From Zetaproteobacteria bacterium CG06_land_8_20_14_3_00_59_53 (GTDB lineage Bacteria; Pseudomonadota; Zetaproteobacteria; Mariprofundales; Mariprofundaceae): DNA of 37,243 nucleotides. Position numbers and translations under genes: made by a program. Of this stretch, positions 7,772 to 16,380 are shown one piece after another. Position 1 is the stretch's first letter, and every line of letters begins with the position of its first letter. The stretch covers positions 28,645-65,887 of the forward strand of contig PEWE01000023.1 in the NCBI GenBank assembly GCA_002779605.1, given 5' to 3'. The notes under the pieces were generated by a model. The model did no database searches. It was not told the origin of the DNA and saw only the letters and a program-made list of their open reading frames with translations.

Positions 7772-7801
7772 GAAAACAGAGCGCAGCGTCCACTCATCTT
7801 A

Positions 7802-7824
7802 CAGCCCCGGTTCTGCCGGGGCTG
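7802..7824. terminator. GC-rich hairpin between convergent yebC-like and trkH genes
   Basis: A perfect 9-base stem (CAGCCCCGG with CCGGGGCTG) encloses a 5-base loop between two convergent genes. Neither side has a T-run, so it does not meet the usual intrinsic-terminator pattern. It may protect 3' ends or act with Rho. Confidence 0.45.
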
Positions 7825-7841
7825 CTTGCCTCGAGACCGGC

Positions 7842-9311
7842 TTATATTTTCCAGAATGCCCGGGTGAAAAGCACCAGCACCGTCATAATCTCCAGCCTGC
7901 CCAGCAGCATGCCGGCGGAAAGCAGCCATTTGGCCGTATCCGACAGCGAGGAGAAATTGCCCGACGGTCCGACGATATTACCCAGACCCGGGCCAACATT
8001 GGTCACCGCCGTCGCGGAGGCGCTCAGGCTGGTCAGGAAATCCAGCCCGGTCAGAGACAGACAGAAGGTCAGCGCGGCGATGGTAAAAGCGAAGTAGAAG
8101 CTGAAGCCGACGATCGAGCGCACGATATCATCGGACACCTCGCGACCGTTGTATCTACTCACCAACATGGCATGCGGATGGCGCATCAGATGCAGCTGGT
8201 TGCGCAGCAGCACGATGGCGATCTGGAAGCGGAATACCTTGATGCCACCGGATGTCGAGCCCGAGCAGCCGCCGACGAACATCAGGTAGAAGAACACCAC
8301 CACAGCATAGGAGCCCCATAGCGTGTAATCCTCGGAGGCATAACCGGTGGTGGTGATAATGGACACGATATTGAAGGTGGAATGCGTCATCGCATCGAAA
8401 AATGAAAGATCACTGTGCAACACCCGCTCGGTGCTGAGCACCAGAACGACAACGGCGATAAAACCGAGAAAACCGTGCACCTGACTATCTCCCCAAAGCA
8501 GGCCGGGCTTGCCGCGCATAGCAGAAACGTACAGACCGAAAGGCAGGGCACCCAGCAGCATGAACAGGCTGCCCACCCAGAGAATCGGCGGATTGTCACC
8601 GAAGAAGCCGACTGAAGCGTCGTAATTGGAAAAACCGCCGGTTGCCACGGTGGTCATCGCATGCACCACCGCATCGAAGATACCCATGCCGGCCAGATGA
8701 TAGCTAATGCAGGCCAGAAGGGTGATGCCGATGTACACAATGCCGATATTCCGGATCAGGGTTTGCGCATGCGGCAGGGCTTTGCCCGACCAGTCGGAGG
8801 ACTCTGTCGAGAACAAGCGCATACCGCCAACCCGCAGAAAAGGCAGAATCGCAATTCCGAGCATGATGATGCCGATGCCGCCGACCCACTGCAGCATACC
8901 CCGCCACAACAACAAGCTATGTGACATGCTGTCCAACCCCATCAGCACAGTCGAGCCTGTGGTAGTAATACCCGACATCGATTCGAAAAAGGCATCGGTG
9001 AAGGAAAGCGGATACAGGCCGAAATACAGCGGCAAAGCACCGACCAGTGCAAACAGACACCAGCCGGACACGGTAATCAGATACAGCTGCATGCTGGTTA
9101 CCTCGAAACGCCGCCCGACTGTGATGATAAAGCCAAGCAGGGCGAACAGCGCGCATGCGACACCTGTAATCATAAAGCCATCCAACACCCGTTCCTCGCC
9201 GGAAAGTCCCAGCAGCAGCGGAGGAATGGTCATGACAGCACACACCATCAGCACGAATGACAGTACCAGCATGATCGGGTGTAATAGTTGGATCTGATGA
9301 AGAAATCTCAT
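7842..9311 (-). CDS. trkH: TrkH-family potassium uptake protein
   Basis: A 489-residue inner-membrane protein that forms the K+-translocating pore of the Trk system. It has the four M1-P-M2 units of the Trk/Ktr/HKT superfamily. Filter loops are visible as TTTGS (116-120), ATGGF (223-227), TTTGY (320-324) and TNVGPG (437-442), each with the key glycine. The third intramembrane region is glycine/serine rich (GGCSGSTSGGIK), as in TrkH gating loops. I start at the ATG at 9311 rather than the TTG three codons earlier. The regulatory subunit TrkA is not in the window, so it must be encoded elsewhere. The gene is divergent from purD, with about 145 bases between the starts. Confidence 0.92.
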   Translation of the reverse strand: MRFLHQIQLLHPIMLVLSFVLMVCAVMTIPPLLLGLSGEERVLDGFMITGVACALFALLGFIITVGRRFEVTSMQLYLITVSGWCLFALVGALPLYFGLYPLSFTDAFFESMSGITTTGSTVLMGLDSMSHSLLLWRGMLQWVGGIGIIMLGIAILPFLRVGGMRLFSTESSDWSGKALPHAQTLIRNIGIVYIGITLLACISYHLAGMGIFDAVVHAMTTVATGGFSNYDASVGFFGDNPPILWVGSLFMLLGALPFGLYVSAMRGKPGLLWGDSQVHGFLGFIAVVVLVLSTERVLHSDLSFFDAMTHSTFNIVSIITTTGYASEDYTLWGSYAVVVFFYLMFVGGCSGSTSGGIKVFRFQIAIVLLRNQLHLMRHPHAMLVSRYNGREVSDDIVRSIVGFSFYFAFTIAALTFCLSLTGLDFLTSLSASATAVTNVGPGLGNIVGPSGNFSSLSDTAKWLLSAGMLLGRLEIMTVLVLFTRAFWKI

Positions 9312-9455
9312 GACTGCCAATCTCTATACTCTCCGGAAAAGCGTCAAGAATAATCCATCCGAATCGTGGCGACAAAGTGCAAAAGGCTCCAATAGGACGC
9401 GAATCCTGTTAGCCTTCGCTGAAGATTCAAAATTGCATTTACACCGAGGTAGCGA

Positions 9456-10736
9456 ATGAAGGTACTGGTAGTCGGCGGCGGTGGTCGCGAACATGCATTG
9501 TGCTGGAAGCTGAAGCGTTCGGCTTCGGTCAGCGAGGTGGTCTGTGTGCCGGGCAATCCGGGTATTGCGCGCGATGCGCGCTGCGTACCGGTTGCCGCGG
9601 ACGATATCGAAGGCCTGACGGAGCTGGCACAAAGCGAGCAACCTGGGCTGGTGGTCATCGGCCCGGAGGCACCGCTGGTTCTGGGGCTTGCAGACAGGCT
9701 GCGTGCTTCCGGCTTTGCCGTGTTCGGTCCCGATCAGGCAGCCGCCGAACTTGAGGGCAGCAAATCCTTCTCCAAGCAGCTGATGGCCGATGCCGATGTC
9801 CCCACCGCCCGCTTCGAGGTGCATACCGTCGCCGAACTGGCCGAAGCCACCATCCGCGAATGGGGAGCACCGATTGTCGTCAAGGCATCCGGACTTGCCG
9901 CCGGCAAGGGCGTGATCGTGGCTTATGATGTCGAGGAAGCCGTGCAAGCCGCCAACGACATGCTCTCCGGCAACTCCTTCGGGACCGCCGGTTCGCAGGT
10001 AGTCATCGAGGAATGCCTGATCGGCGAGGAGGCTTCCTGCCTGTTCCTGGTTTCCGGCGACACCATCCTGCCGCTGGACTCCAGCCAGGATCACAAGGCC
10101 CTGCTCGACGGCGATCAGGGACCGAACACCGGTGGCATGGGTGCCTATTCTCCCGCCCCCTGTGTGACCCCTGAGGTCGCGCAAACCGTTCTGGAAACCA
10201 TCGCCCGGCCCACCATCAACGAGCTGGCCGCGCGTGGCATCGAATTCATCGGCACGCTGTATGCCGGTGTGATGCTGACCGAAGACGGTCCGAAAACCCT
10301 GGAATTCAACGTGCGCTTCGGCGATCCGGAATGTCAGCCGCTGATGAGTCGCCTGCAAAGCGACCTCGGCGAGGTGCTGCTGGCCGCCGCTGAAAAGCGT
10401 CTGCATGGCGTGCAGCTTGACTGGGATCCGCGTCCGGCACTGTGCGTGGTGGTGGCATCGGACGGTTATCCGGAGGATTTCGAAAAAGGCCAGCGCATCG
10501 CAGGTCTCGATGCCGTGGAAGCGGCGGGAACCACCGTGTTCCATGCCGGCACCAGCCTCAAGGATGGAGAGATCGTCAACAGCGGCGGGCGCGTACTGGG
10601 TGTCACGGCACTGGCTTCCACGGTGGGCGCTGCGCAGAAAACCGTTTATGCTGCGCTCGAACATCTGGACTGGCCCGGCGGGATTTACCGCAAGGATATC
10701 GGTTACCGCGCCGTAGCCAGAGAAAACGGAGAGTAA
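9456..10736 (+). CDS. purD: Phosphoribosylamine-glycine ligase
   Basis: A 426-residue ATP-grasp enzyme that joins 5-phosphoribosylamine and glycine to give GAR, the second step of purine synthesis, in the cytoplasm. Typical blocks are the N-terminal MKVLVVGGGGREHALCWKL, then KASGLAAGKGV for nucleotide binding, DHKALLDGDQGPNTGGMGAY, and the metal-binding EFNVRFGDPECQ. Length is normal. GAGG seven bases before the ATG supports the start. It is followed two bases later by purE on the same strand, forming a small purine operon. No PurR-type operator was identified. Confidence 0.97.
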   Translation: MKVLVVGGGGREHALCWKLKRSASVSEVVCVPGNPGIARDARCVPVAADDIEGLTELAQSEQPGLVVIGPEAPLVLGLADRLRASGFAVFGPDQAAAELEGSKSFSKQLMADADVPTARFEVHTVAELAEATIREWGAPIVVKASGLAAGKGVIVAYDVEEAVQAANDMLSGNSFGTAGSQVVIEECLIGEEASCLFLVSGDTILPLDSSQDHKALLDGDQGPNTGGMGAYSPAPCVTPEVAQTVLETIARPTINELAARGIEFIGTLYAGVMLTEDGPKTLEFNVRFGDPECQPLMSRLQSDLGEVLLAAAEKRLHGVQLDWDPRPALCVVVASDGYPEDFEKGQRIAGLDAVEAAGTTVFHAGTSLKDGEIVNSGGRVLGVTALASTVGAAQKTVYAALEHLDWPGGIYRKDIGYRAVARENGE

Positions 10737-10738
10737 CA

Positions 10739-11212
10739 ATGGATGCATTGAAGGTTCTGATTCTGATGGGCAGCAAGAACGATCGCGGCATCATGGAAAA
10801 AACCGAGGCGGTACTCGAAGAGTTCGGCGTCCCGTTCAAAACCATGATCCGCTCCGCGCACCGCACCCCGGAAGCCACCATGCAGGCGGTGAAGGATGCG
10901 GAAGCTGCCGGTTGTCAGGTATTCATCTGTGCCGCCGGTATGGCAGCGCATCTGGCCGGCGTGGTTTGCTCCAAGACCGTCAAGCCGGTGATCGGCGTGC
11001 CGATCGCCTCCGGTCCCCTGCAGGGCGAAGACGCGCTTCACTCCACGGTGATGATGCCGCCCGGTCTGCCGGTGGCCACTGTCGGCATCAACGGCGCGAA
11101 GAATGCCGGGCTGCTGGCCGTGCAGATCCTGGCCTGCACCGATGCTGATTTAAGCCGCAAACTGCTGGCCGAACGCGCCGCACAGGCCGAGGCGATCCTG
11201 GCTGAAGACTGA
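10739..11212 (+). CDS. purE: N5-carboxyaminoimidazole ribonucleotide mutase, class I PurE
   Basis: A 157-residue PurE, which converts N5-CAIR to CAIR in purine synthesis and normally forms a cytoplasmic octamer. The substrate motifs are present: GSKNDRG near the N-terminus, SAHRTPE with the catalytic histidine, and [11 protein letters not shown]. The spacing and the pattern [20 protein letters not shown] fit the class I (bacterial) type, which needs a PurK partner; purK is not in this window. The ATG begins two bases after the purD stop, with GGAG upstream, so the two are cotranscribed and probably coupled. Confidence 0.96.
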   Translation: MDALKVLILMGSKNDRGIMEKTEAVLEEFGVPFKTMIRSAHRTPEATMQAVKDAEAAGCQVFICAAGMAAHLAGVVCSKTVKPVIGVPIASGPLQGEDALHSTVMMPPGLPVATVGINGAKNAGLLAVQILACTDADLSRKLLAERAAQAEAILAED

Positions 11213-11291
11213 GCTGTCACGGCTCAAGCGGGGCAACTTTATCAACACACGCTCCCGGCCATTCCGGCACACGCTGCCGGTCAGACACAAA

Positions 11292-11867
11292 ATGCAGTGC
11301 CTGCGCATGGCGCGCCTGCTCAATGCCGGCGGGCTGATCGCGCACCACACCGGCACCCTGCCCGGCATCGCTTCCCGTCCGGATCGTCCGGATGCGATCC
11401 GGCGACTGCGCCGCTTCAAGCAGCGCAGCGGCCCTTTCCTGCTGCTGGCCGATTCGCAGACAACCGCCCTCGGCCTTTGCACCCGACTTCCTGCGGGGCT
11501 GCGTCGCCATATGCGCAAGCTCTGGCCAGGACCCGCCACCTTCATCGTGGCATCCGCAGGAGCGGCGGCCGGCGGCATGTCCCCAGCCTGCTTCTCGGGC
11601 CGCAATGTTGCCGTGCGCGTGGATGCGGACGCTGCCTGCCGTTATCTGGCCGGACTGTGCGGCGGCTGGCTGGTCTCCAGCAGCCTGAATCGCAGGAGCG
11701 ATGCGGCGCGGCAGCCGCATCGCGGTTTGCGCATGCGCTGGCACAGGCATCTTTCAGGCAGCTTGAATGCCGTTACCGGCAAGAGTTCCGCTAGCGGCAG
11801 CGCCTCCTGTCTGCTCAAATGGCAGGGCTCGAAACTGCATGTGCTGCGCGGTGCTTTACCTGCGTAA
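11292..11867 (+). CDS. Divergent TsaC/YrdC/Sua5-family protein
   Basis: A 191-residue protein that I place in the YrdC-like family, whose members make threonylcarbamoyl-AMP from threonine, bicarbonate and ATP for tRNA t6A. Matching blocks, in order, are GGLIAHHTGTLPGIA (TsaC has a YPTEAVYGLG type), RFKQRSGPFLLL (the KxR motif), LWPGPATFIV, NVAVRVDAD and WLVSSSLN (TsaC has STSAN). Order and spacing fit TsaC, but the first block has lost its usual Pro-Thr-Glu and Gly-Leu-Gly residues. The C-terminus is unusually basic and rich in Ser/His. The frame is open upstream to the purE stop, so a non-ATG start is possible; no ribosome site precedes 11292. It could be a paralogue with a changed role. A tsaB gene lies 5 kb away. 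Confidence 0.7.
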   Translation: MQCLRMARLLNAGGLIAHHTGTLPGIASRPDRPDAIRRLRRFKQRSGPFLLLADSQTTALGLCTRLPAGLRRHMRKLWPGPATFIVASAGAAAGGMSPACFSGRNVAVRVDADAACRYLAGLCGGWLVSSSLNRRSDAARQPHRGLRMRWHRHLSGSLNAVTGKSSASGSASCLLKWQGSKLHVLRGALPA

Positions 11868-11927
11868 CAATAGGCGCAAAAAATCCTTGTTTTTTTACGC
11901 CGCCCAGTCCTTTAGCATCCCCGACCC

Positions 11928-13616
11928 ATGAATACACAACACTGGTTTAAACCCTATTTCGATCGTCTGAGTTCCATGTCGCTGGCCATCGCGCTGCTGA
12001 CAGTGCTGGCTATGGCCAGCGCCATCGGCACGGTGCTCAAGCAGAATCAGGAACTGACGGATTACCTCACCCAGTTCGGCCCGCTGTGGTACAACGTATT
12101 TATCAGCCTCGGGCTGTTCGATATGTACCACACGCCGTGGTTCTTCGGCCTGCTCACCTTCCTGATGGTCTCACTGTGCATCTGCCTGTGGCGCAATGTC
12201 CCGACCTTCCTCAAGGAAATGCGCTCACGCAAGGTCGTGATCACCGACAAATCACTGAAGGGCTTCCATCACCTGAAGCACTGGAAGATCAAAGGCATAC
12301 AGGCGGACGAGGCCAGCGCCAGGGTCGGCAAGACGCTTTCAGAGTGGGAGCAGAAGACCGGCGAGGAAGACGGTCGCATCTACATCCGTGGCGACAAGGG
12401 CCGCTACCATAAATGGGGCTACATCCTCGTGCACGGCGCCATCCTTATCATTCTGGTCGGTGGCTGGGTCGGCGCGCAATTCGGCTTCCGCGGCACCATG
12501 ACCGTGGTCGAAAACAGCACCGACAACACCATCCGCTTCCTCAAGGGCACCAGAAGCGATCAACTGAAGATGCCGTTCGATGTGCGCTGCGACAATTTCT
12601 TCATTGACTTCTACCCGACCGGCATGCCCAAGGAGTTCCGCAGCACCCTGTCCATCCTCGAAAACGGCAAGGTGATGGTGGATCACAAGGACATCATCGT
12701 GAACGAGCCCTTGTTCTATAAGGGTGTGCGCATCTATCAGGCCAGCTTCGGCGACGGCGGTTCCGAGGTTTCGTTGCGCCTGTACGACCCGACCAGCGGC
12801 AAGTCCAGGGTCATCAAGACCGAGGTCTATAAAACATGGAAAGACCCGGATACCGGCATCAGCCTTGAGATCACCAACTTCCGACCGTTCAATATCGAAA
12901 ACATGGCGGAAGCGGGCGAGGCCAAGAAGTTCAAGGATCTCGGACCGGCGGTGGAATACATCGTGCGCGGGCCGAACTTGAAAGCGGTGAAGATCAAGAG
13001 CTTCATGAATTCCTTCGAGCTCGACGGCCAGAACCGCGGTCAGATGATCATGGTTTCCATGACCGGCGACGACCGCGATTTCCAACCCTTCCCGCTGGGT
13101 CTTGATGTCAGCAAGCCGACCGACTGGAAGCTCTACACCAGCTTCATCGAGGCACTGAACCGTCGCGGCGGCGCAACCGACAGGGATGCCAATTTCGCAG
13201 CCTTCAAGGAAGCCATGACATCCGTTTACGGGGAAAACCGCCCCGAGGACTTCCAGCAGATGGGCATGCGCGTGCTGCAGGCGATGAGCAGCCTGCCCAA
13301 CCTCCCGTGGCCTTACATCCCGGTACTGGAGGACTACAAACAGGTCTATTACACCGGCCTTGAGCTGACCCAGGATCCAGGCATGAACACCGTCTGGGTG
13401 GGCAGTGCGTTGCTGGTGATCGGTCTGTGCATCATGTTCTATGTGCCGCACCGCAAGCTCTGGGTGGTCTTCAAACCTGTTGACCAGGGGGTGGAAATTA
13501 CCCTTGGCGCGATGACCAATCGTAATAAGCTGGGCTTCGAGAGTGAGTTTAATGCGCTTTTAACCAGGCTTGATGACTCTCTCGCGCCTCAAACCAACAA
13601 CAGGAGTGCTGCATGA
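11928..13616 (+). CDS. resB: ResB/Ccs1-family cytochrome c biogenesis protein
   Basis: A 562-residue inner-membrane protein of the system II cytochrome c assembly machinery. ResB works with CcsA to pass reduced haem to apocytochromes outside the membrane. There are two N-terminal helices (about 16-34 and 60-88), with SAIGTVLKQNQ after the first, as in the family. A third helix (about 163-186) is followed by a large periplasmic domain (about 187-485) and a fourth helix (about 488-505). ResB and ccsA overlap by four bases (ATGA), so they are coupled and probably act as one complex. Just upstream, 11873-11901 holds an AT-rich imperfect inverted repeat (GGCG ... CGCC) that might end the previous transcript. 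Length is normal. Confidence 0.92.
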   Translation: MNTQHWFKPYFDRLSSMSLAIALLTVLAMASAIGTVLKQNQELTDYLTQFGPLWYNVFISLGLFDMYHTPWFFGLLTFLMVSLCICLWRNVPTFLKEMRSRKVVITDKSLKGFHHLKHWKIKGIQADEASARVGKTLSEWEQKTGEEDGRIYIRGDKGRYHKWGYILVHGAILIILVGGWVGAQFGFRGTMTVVENSTDNTIRFLKGTRSDQLKMPFDVRCDNFFIDFYPTGMPKEFRSTLSILENGKVMVDHKDIIVNEPLFYKGVRIYQASFGDGGSEVSLRLYDPTSGKSRVIKTEVYKTWKDPDTGISLEITNFRPFNIENMAEAGEAKKFKDLGPAVEYIVRGPNLKAVKIKSFMNSFELDGQNRGQMIMVSMTGDDRDFQPFPLGLDVSKPTDWKLYTSFIEALNRRGGATDRDANFAAFKEAMTSVYGENRPEDFQQMGMRVLQAMSSLPNLPWPYIPVLEDYKQVYYTGLELTQDPGMNTVWVGSALLVIGLCIMFYVPHRKLWVVFKPVDQGVEITLGAMTNRNKLGFESEFNALLTRLDDSLAPQTNNRSAA

Positions 13617-14848
13617 CGGCAATAACCGCTTCACGATTCACACTCTCCGGTATCAACAGAGGCCTTCCCGGCTTTGCCCGTTTCTGGGCCTATCTGGGTG
13701 CCATCATCGGCGTTTCCGCCTATGCCATGTTCGGCCCGGACGGCTACGGCGAAGACGGTATCTTCTATTTCCTGACTGCATCGGCCTTCAGCTGGATCGG
13801 CATCGGCGCAGTCGCGGGTCTGGCCAGCGGCACTGCCCTCGGCATGGCCAAACCATCGGTGACCGAATCCAAATGGTCGGTCAATCTCGTTCCCTTCCTC
13901 GATGGCGCACTGTTGATGCTGCTGCTGACCACCGTTGAAACATTCTTCGAGCCCTCCGCAGCAAACTTCAACTACCTCGACCAGTCCAACCTGCTGTCCG
14001 GCAGTATCATCATGACGATGAATGTCACGCTGCTCGCCTCGGCCCTGCTGTACATCACCCACCTGTTCGCGCCGGCGTCCATCGTCGGTCGTCTGGCCAC
14101 GGCGTCGGCCTGGGTCGGCATCTATGCAGGCGGTTCGGCGCTGCTACTGCGCTGGTACGAGTCCTACATGCTGGATCCGGCCATCGGTCATGCGCCTGTG
14201 TCCAATCTGTATGAAGTATTCATCCTGCTGTTCTGCATCACCACGATTGTTTACCTGACCCTTGAACGCCGCTACGGCGCACGCGCCATGGGTGCATTCG
14301 TGATGCCGCTGGTGTCCGCCGGCGTGTTCTTCGGAATCTGGCTCTCGGCCCATGGACATGCCGAGATCAAACCGCTGGTGCCGGCCCTGCAGTCCTACTG
14401 GATGAAGATCCATGTGCCGATGAACTTCATCGGTTATGGCTCATTCGCGGTGGCCTGCGGTGCAGGCATGGCCTATCTGGTGCGCGAGCGCCTGGAGATG
14501 CGCGGTGCGAAAGCAAGCCTTCTGGCCGTGTTCCCGAGTCTGGATCAGCTCGATCAGCTGGCCTACAAGGCCGTGGCCATCGGCTTCCCGGCATTCACTC
14601 TGGCCACCATCCTGGGTGCTGCATGGGCTGCCGAGGCATGGGGCGGTTACTGGTCCTGGGATCCGAAAGAGACCTGGGCGCTGATCGTCTGGCTGGTGTA
14701 CGGTGCCTATCTGCATGTGCGCGTGTCGCACGGCTGGAAGGGTCACGCACTGGCATGGTGGACGGTTGCCGGCTTCCTGGTCACCGTGTTCTGCTTCATC
14801 GGCGTGAACATGTACCTCTCCGGCCTGCACTCCTACGGCCGCCTGTAA
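13613..14848 (+). CDS. ccsA: CcsA/ResC-type cytochrome c synthase subunit
   Basis: A 411-residue, many-helix inner-membrane protein that handles haem in system II cytochrome c assembly. The haem-binding WWD signature is plain near the C-terminus (WGGYWSWDPKETWALIVW, about 343-360), followed by VYGAYLHVR. This part is the CcsA/CcmC/CcmF superfamily fold. The N-terminal helices (about 20-150) are longer than in minimal CcsA, as in proteobacterial CcsB-type proteins. The ATG overlaps the resB stop and has AGGAG six bases upstream. A strong terminator follows at 14871-14900, so resB-ccsA forms the end of the transcript. No CcdA or thioredoxin-like ResA/CcsX gene is in the window. Confidence 0.93.
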   Translation: MTAITASRFTLSGINRGLPGFARFWAYLGAIIGVSAYAMFGPDGYGEDGIFYFLTASAFSWIGIGAVAGLASGTALGMAKPSVTESKWSVNLVPFLDGALLMLLLTTVETFFEPSAANFNYLDQSNLLSGSIIMTMNVTLLASALLYITHLFAPASIVGRLATASAWVGIYAGGSALLLRWYESYMLDPAIGHAPVSNLYEVFILLFCITTIVYLTLERRYGARAMGAFVMPLVSAGVFFGIWLSAHGHAEIKPLVPALQSYWMKIHVPMNFIGYGSFAVACGAGMAYLVRERLEMRGAKASLLAVFPSLDQLDQLAYKAVAIGFPAFTLATILGAAWAAEAWGGYWSWDPKETWALIVWLVYGAYLHVRVSHGWKGHALAWWTVAGFLVTVFCFIGVNMYLSGLHSYGRL

Positions 14849-14870
14849 ACAACACAGCTCCTGAAACAAT

Positions 14871-14900
14871 GAAGGCGGCCCATCGGCCGCCTTCTTTTTT
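14871..14900 (+). terminator. Rho-independent terminator after ccsA
   Basis: A perfect 10-base stem (GAAGGCGGCC with GGCCGCCTTC) encloses a CATC loop and is followed directly by TTTTTT. It lies 23 bases after the ccsA stop. Confidence 0.95.
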
Positions 14901-14929
14901 GCCACATCCGGGAAACTGCCTGTCGGCGG

Positions 14930-15397
14930 TCAGTTCGCTTTGCCTTCGCTCAAACTGGCCTTGTGACTGAAGGATACGCTGCGCATGCCGGGATTGGCGA
15001 AATACACCTTGCCGTTGATCGCATAATCCAGTGTCTCGCGATCGGCCAAACCCATCACCTGACGGAACACATCCAGCATGGAGGTGGTGACCACCACCGA
15101 GGTCTTCGCCTCACCGAGACGCGGCACACTGATGGCTTCATTGCTCACCCCGCTGGCAAAACGCGCATCGTTCACATCCAGCCGGAAACTGAAGCCGCTG
15201 ATCATCAGCGCAAAGTCGTTGGGGTTGATCACACGCAGATCCAATCGCACGCGTTGTTCGAACACACCCTCCGATTCCAGCGGGGTGATATTCAGCACAT
15301 GTACATCGGGCGGCTCAACTGAACTCATCAGGGTGGCACAACCATTCATCAGAGGCAGGGCTGCGGCGATCACAAAGGTAAGCAGGTATCGGTTCAT
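14930..15397 (-). CDS. LEA type 2 / WHy-domain lipoprotein
   Basis: A 155-residue lipoprotein. The signal sequence ends in LMNGC (Cys20), giving a lipid-anchored envelope protein. The mature part is one WHy/LEA_2 domain: VHVLNITPLES, then VRLDLRVINPNDFALMISGF, then the closing YAINGKVYF. WHy domains occur in desiccation- and stress-related plant and bacterial proteins; the molecular role of the bacterial lipoproteins is unclear. I use the ATG at 15397; the longer frame starts with TTG and would put seven extra residues before the signal sequence. It converges on the ccsA terminator and is divergent from galU. Confidence 0.87.
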   Translation of the reverse strand: MNRYLLTFVIAAALPLMNGCATLMSSVEPPDVHVLNITPLESEGVFEQRVRLDLRVINPNDFALMISGFSFRLDVNDARFASGVSNEAISVPRLGEAKTSVVVTTSMLDVFRQVMGLADRETLDYAINGKVYFANPGMRSVSFSHKASLSEGKAN

Positions 15398-15432
15398 GCC
15401 GCCAGTATAGACACGCAATCAGCGAAGCGCTG

Positions 15433-15452
15433 CATGTCATGGACATGTCATG
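15433..15452. promoter_or_regulatory. Paired CATGTCATG direct repeats between lea (-) and galU (+)
   Basis: Two identical 9-base units (15433-15441 and 15444-15452) are separated by two bases in the 100-base gap between divergent starts. With flanking bases they also make an imperfect dyad. The position fits an operator, but no regulator is assigned. Confidence 0.35.
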
Positions 15453-15497
15453 CAGCATGCACTTTTTTGTCAACCGGATTAGAGCTAGGCTGACGCG

Positions 15498-16370
15498 ATG
15501 AAACATCAACTGCGCAAGATCGTATTCCCCACCGCCGGCCTCGGCACACGCTTTCTGCCGGCCACCAAGGCCAGCCCGAAGGAAATGCTGACCATCGTGG
15601 ACAAACCATTGATCCAGTACGGCGTGGAAGAAGCACTGGCCGCCGGCATGGACGAGATCATCATGGTCACCGGCCGCGGCAAGCGCGCCATCGAGGACCA
15701 CTTCGACATCTCCGCCGAGCTTGAGGCCAACCTGAAGGCAGCCGGCAAGGAAGCGCTGTATCAGGAGGTCTCGCGTGTGGCCCGCATGGCCGAGGTGATC
15801 TATGTGCGCCAGAAACAGGCGCTCGGTCTGGGGCATGCGGTATCCTGCGCCGCCCACTGGGTCGGCGACGAACCGTTCGGCGTGGTGCTGGCCGATGAAC
15901 TGATCATCGCTGAGAAGCCGGTAATGCAGCAGTTGCGCGAGGTGTTCGAGAAAACAGGCCGTTCGGTGATCGGCCTGATGCGCGTGCCGATGGAAATGGT
16001 CAGTCGCTATGGTGTCGTCGCAGCTGTCGAGGAAAACGACCTGCTGCGCCTGACCGACATGGTGGAAAAGCCGCAACCGGCCGATGCTCCGTCCGATCTG
16101 GCAATCATCGGTCGTTACATCTTCACCCCGCGCCTGTTCGAACTGCTGGAGGAAACGAAACCCGGCAAGGGCGGCGAGATCCAGCTGACCGATGCCGTGG
16201 CAAGACTTGCCAAGGAGGAGCCGGTGTACGGCGTGCTGATCGAAGGCAACCGCTTCGATGCCGGCAATCCGATGGGCTTTCTGATGGCCAATGCGGAACT
16301 GGGCGCAAGGCACCCGCAATTCGGCGGCGAGTTCAGCAACTTCCTGCGCAACCTGCTGCAGAACAATTAA
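15498..16370 (+). CDS. galU: UTP-glucose-1-phosphate uridylyltransferase
   Basis: A 290-residue nucleotidyltransferase that makes UDP-glucose from UTP and glucose-1-phosphate for exopolysaccharide, LPS and glycan synthesis. The N-terminal nucleotide-binding block is clear (FPTAGLGTRFLPATKASPKE), followed by DKPLIQYGVEEA, RQKQALGLGHAV, the metal-binding VVLADE, and VEKPQPADAPS. Length is normal. It is the first gene of a run with tsaB (11 bases later) and a phosphatase. In many bacteria a low-molecular-weight phosphatase sits near polysaccharide genes, so the linkage is sensible. The upstream repeats at 15433-15452 may belong to its promoter. Confidence 0.97.
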   Translation: MKHQLRKIVFPTAGLGTRFLPATKASPKEMLTIVDKPLIQYGVEEALAAGMDEIIMVTGRGKRAIEDHFDISAELEANLKAAGKEALYQEVSRVARMAEVIYVRQKQALGLGHAVSCAAHWVGDEPFGVVLADELIIAEKPVMQQLREVFEKTGRSVIGLMRVPMEMVSRYGVVAAVEENDLLRLTDMVEKPQPADAPSDLAIIGRYIFTPRLFELLEETKPGKGGEIQLTDAVARLAKEEPVYGVLIEGNRFDAGNPMGFLMANAELGARHPQFGGEFSNFLRNLLQNN

Positions 16371-16380
16371 ACCAACCAAG

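Noticed and set aside
9324-10748. 474-codon frame antisense to purD
   Set aside because: purD is complete on the plus strand; the shadow frame has no recognisable domain.
11873-11901. AT-rich inverted repeat as a definite terminator after the TsaC-like gene
   Set aside because: The G/C part of the stem is only four bases; it may be chance, so it is mentioned only under resB.
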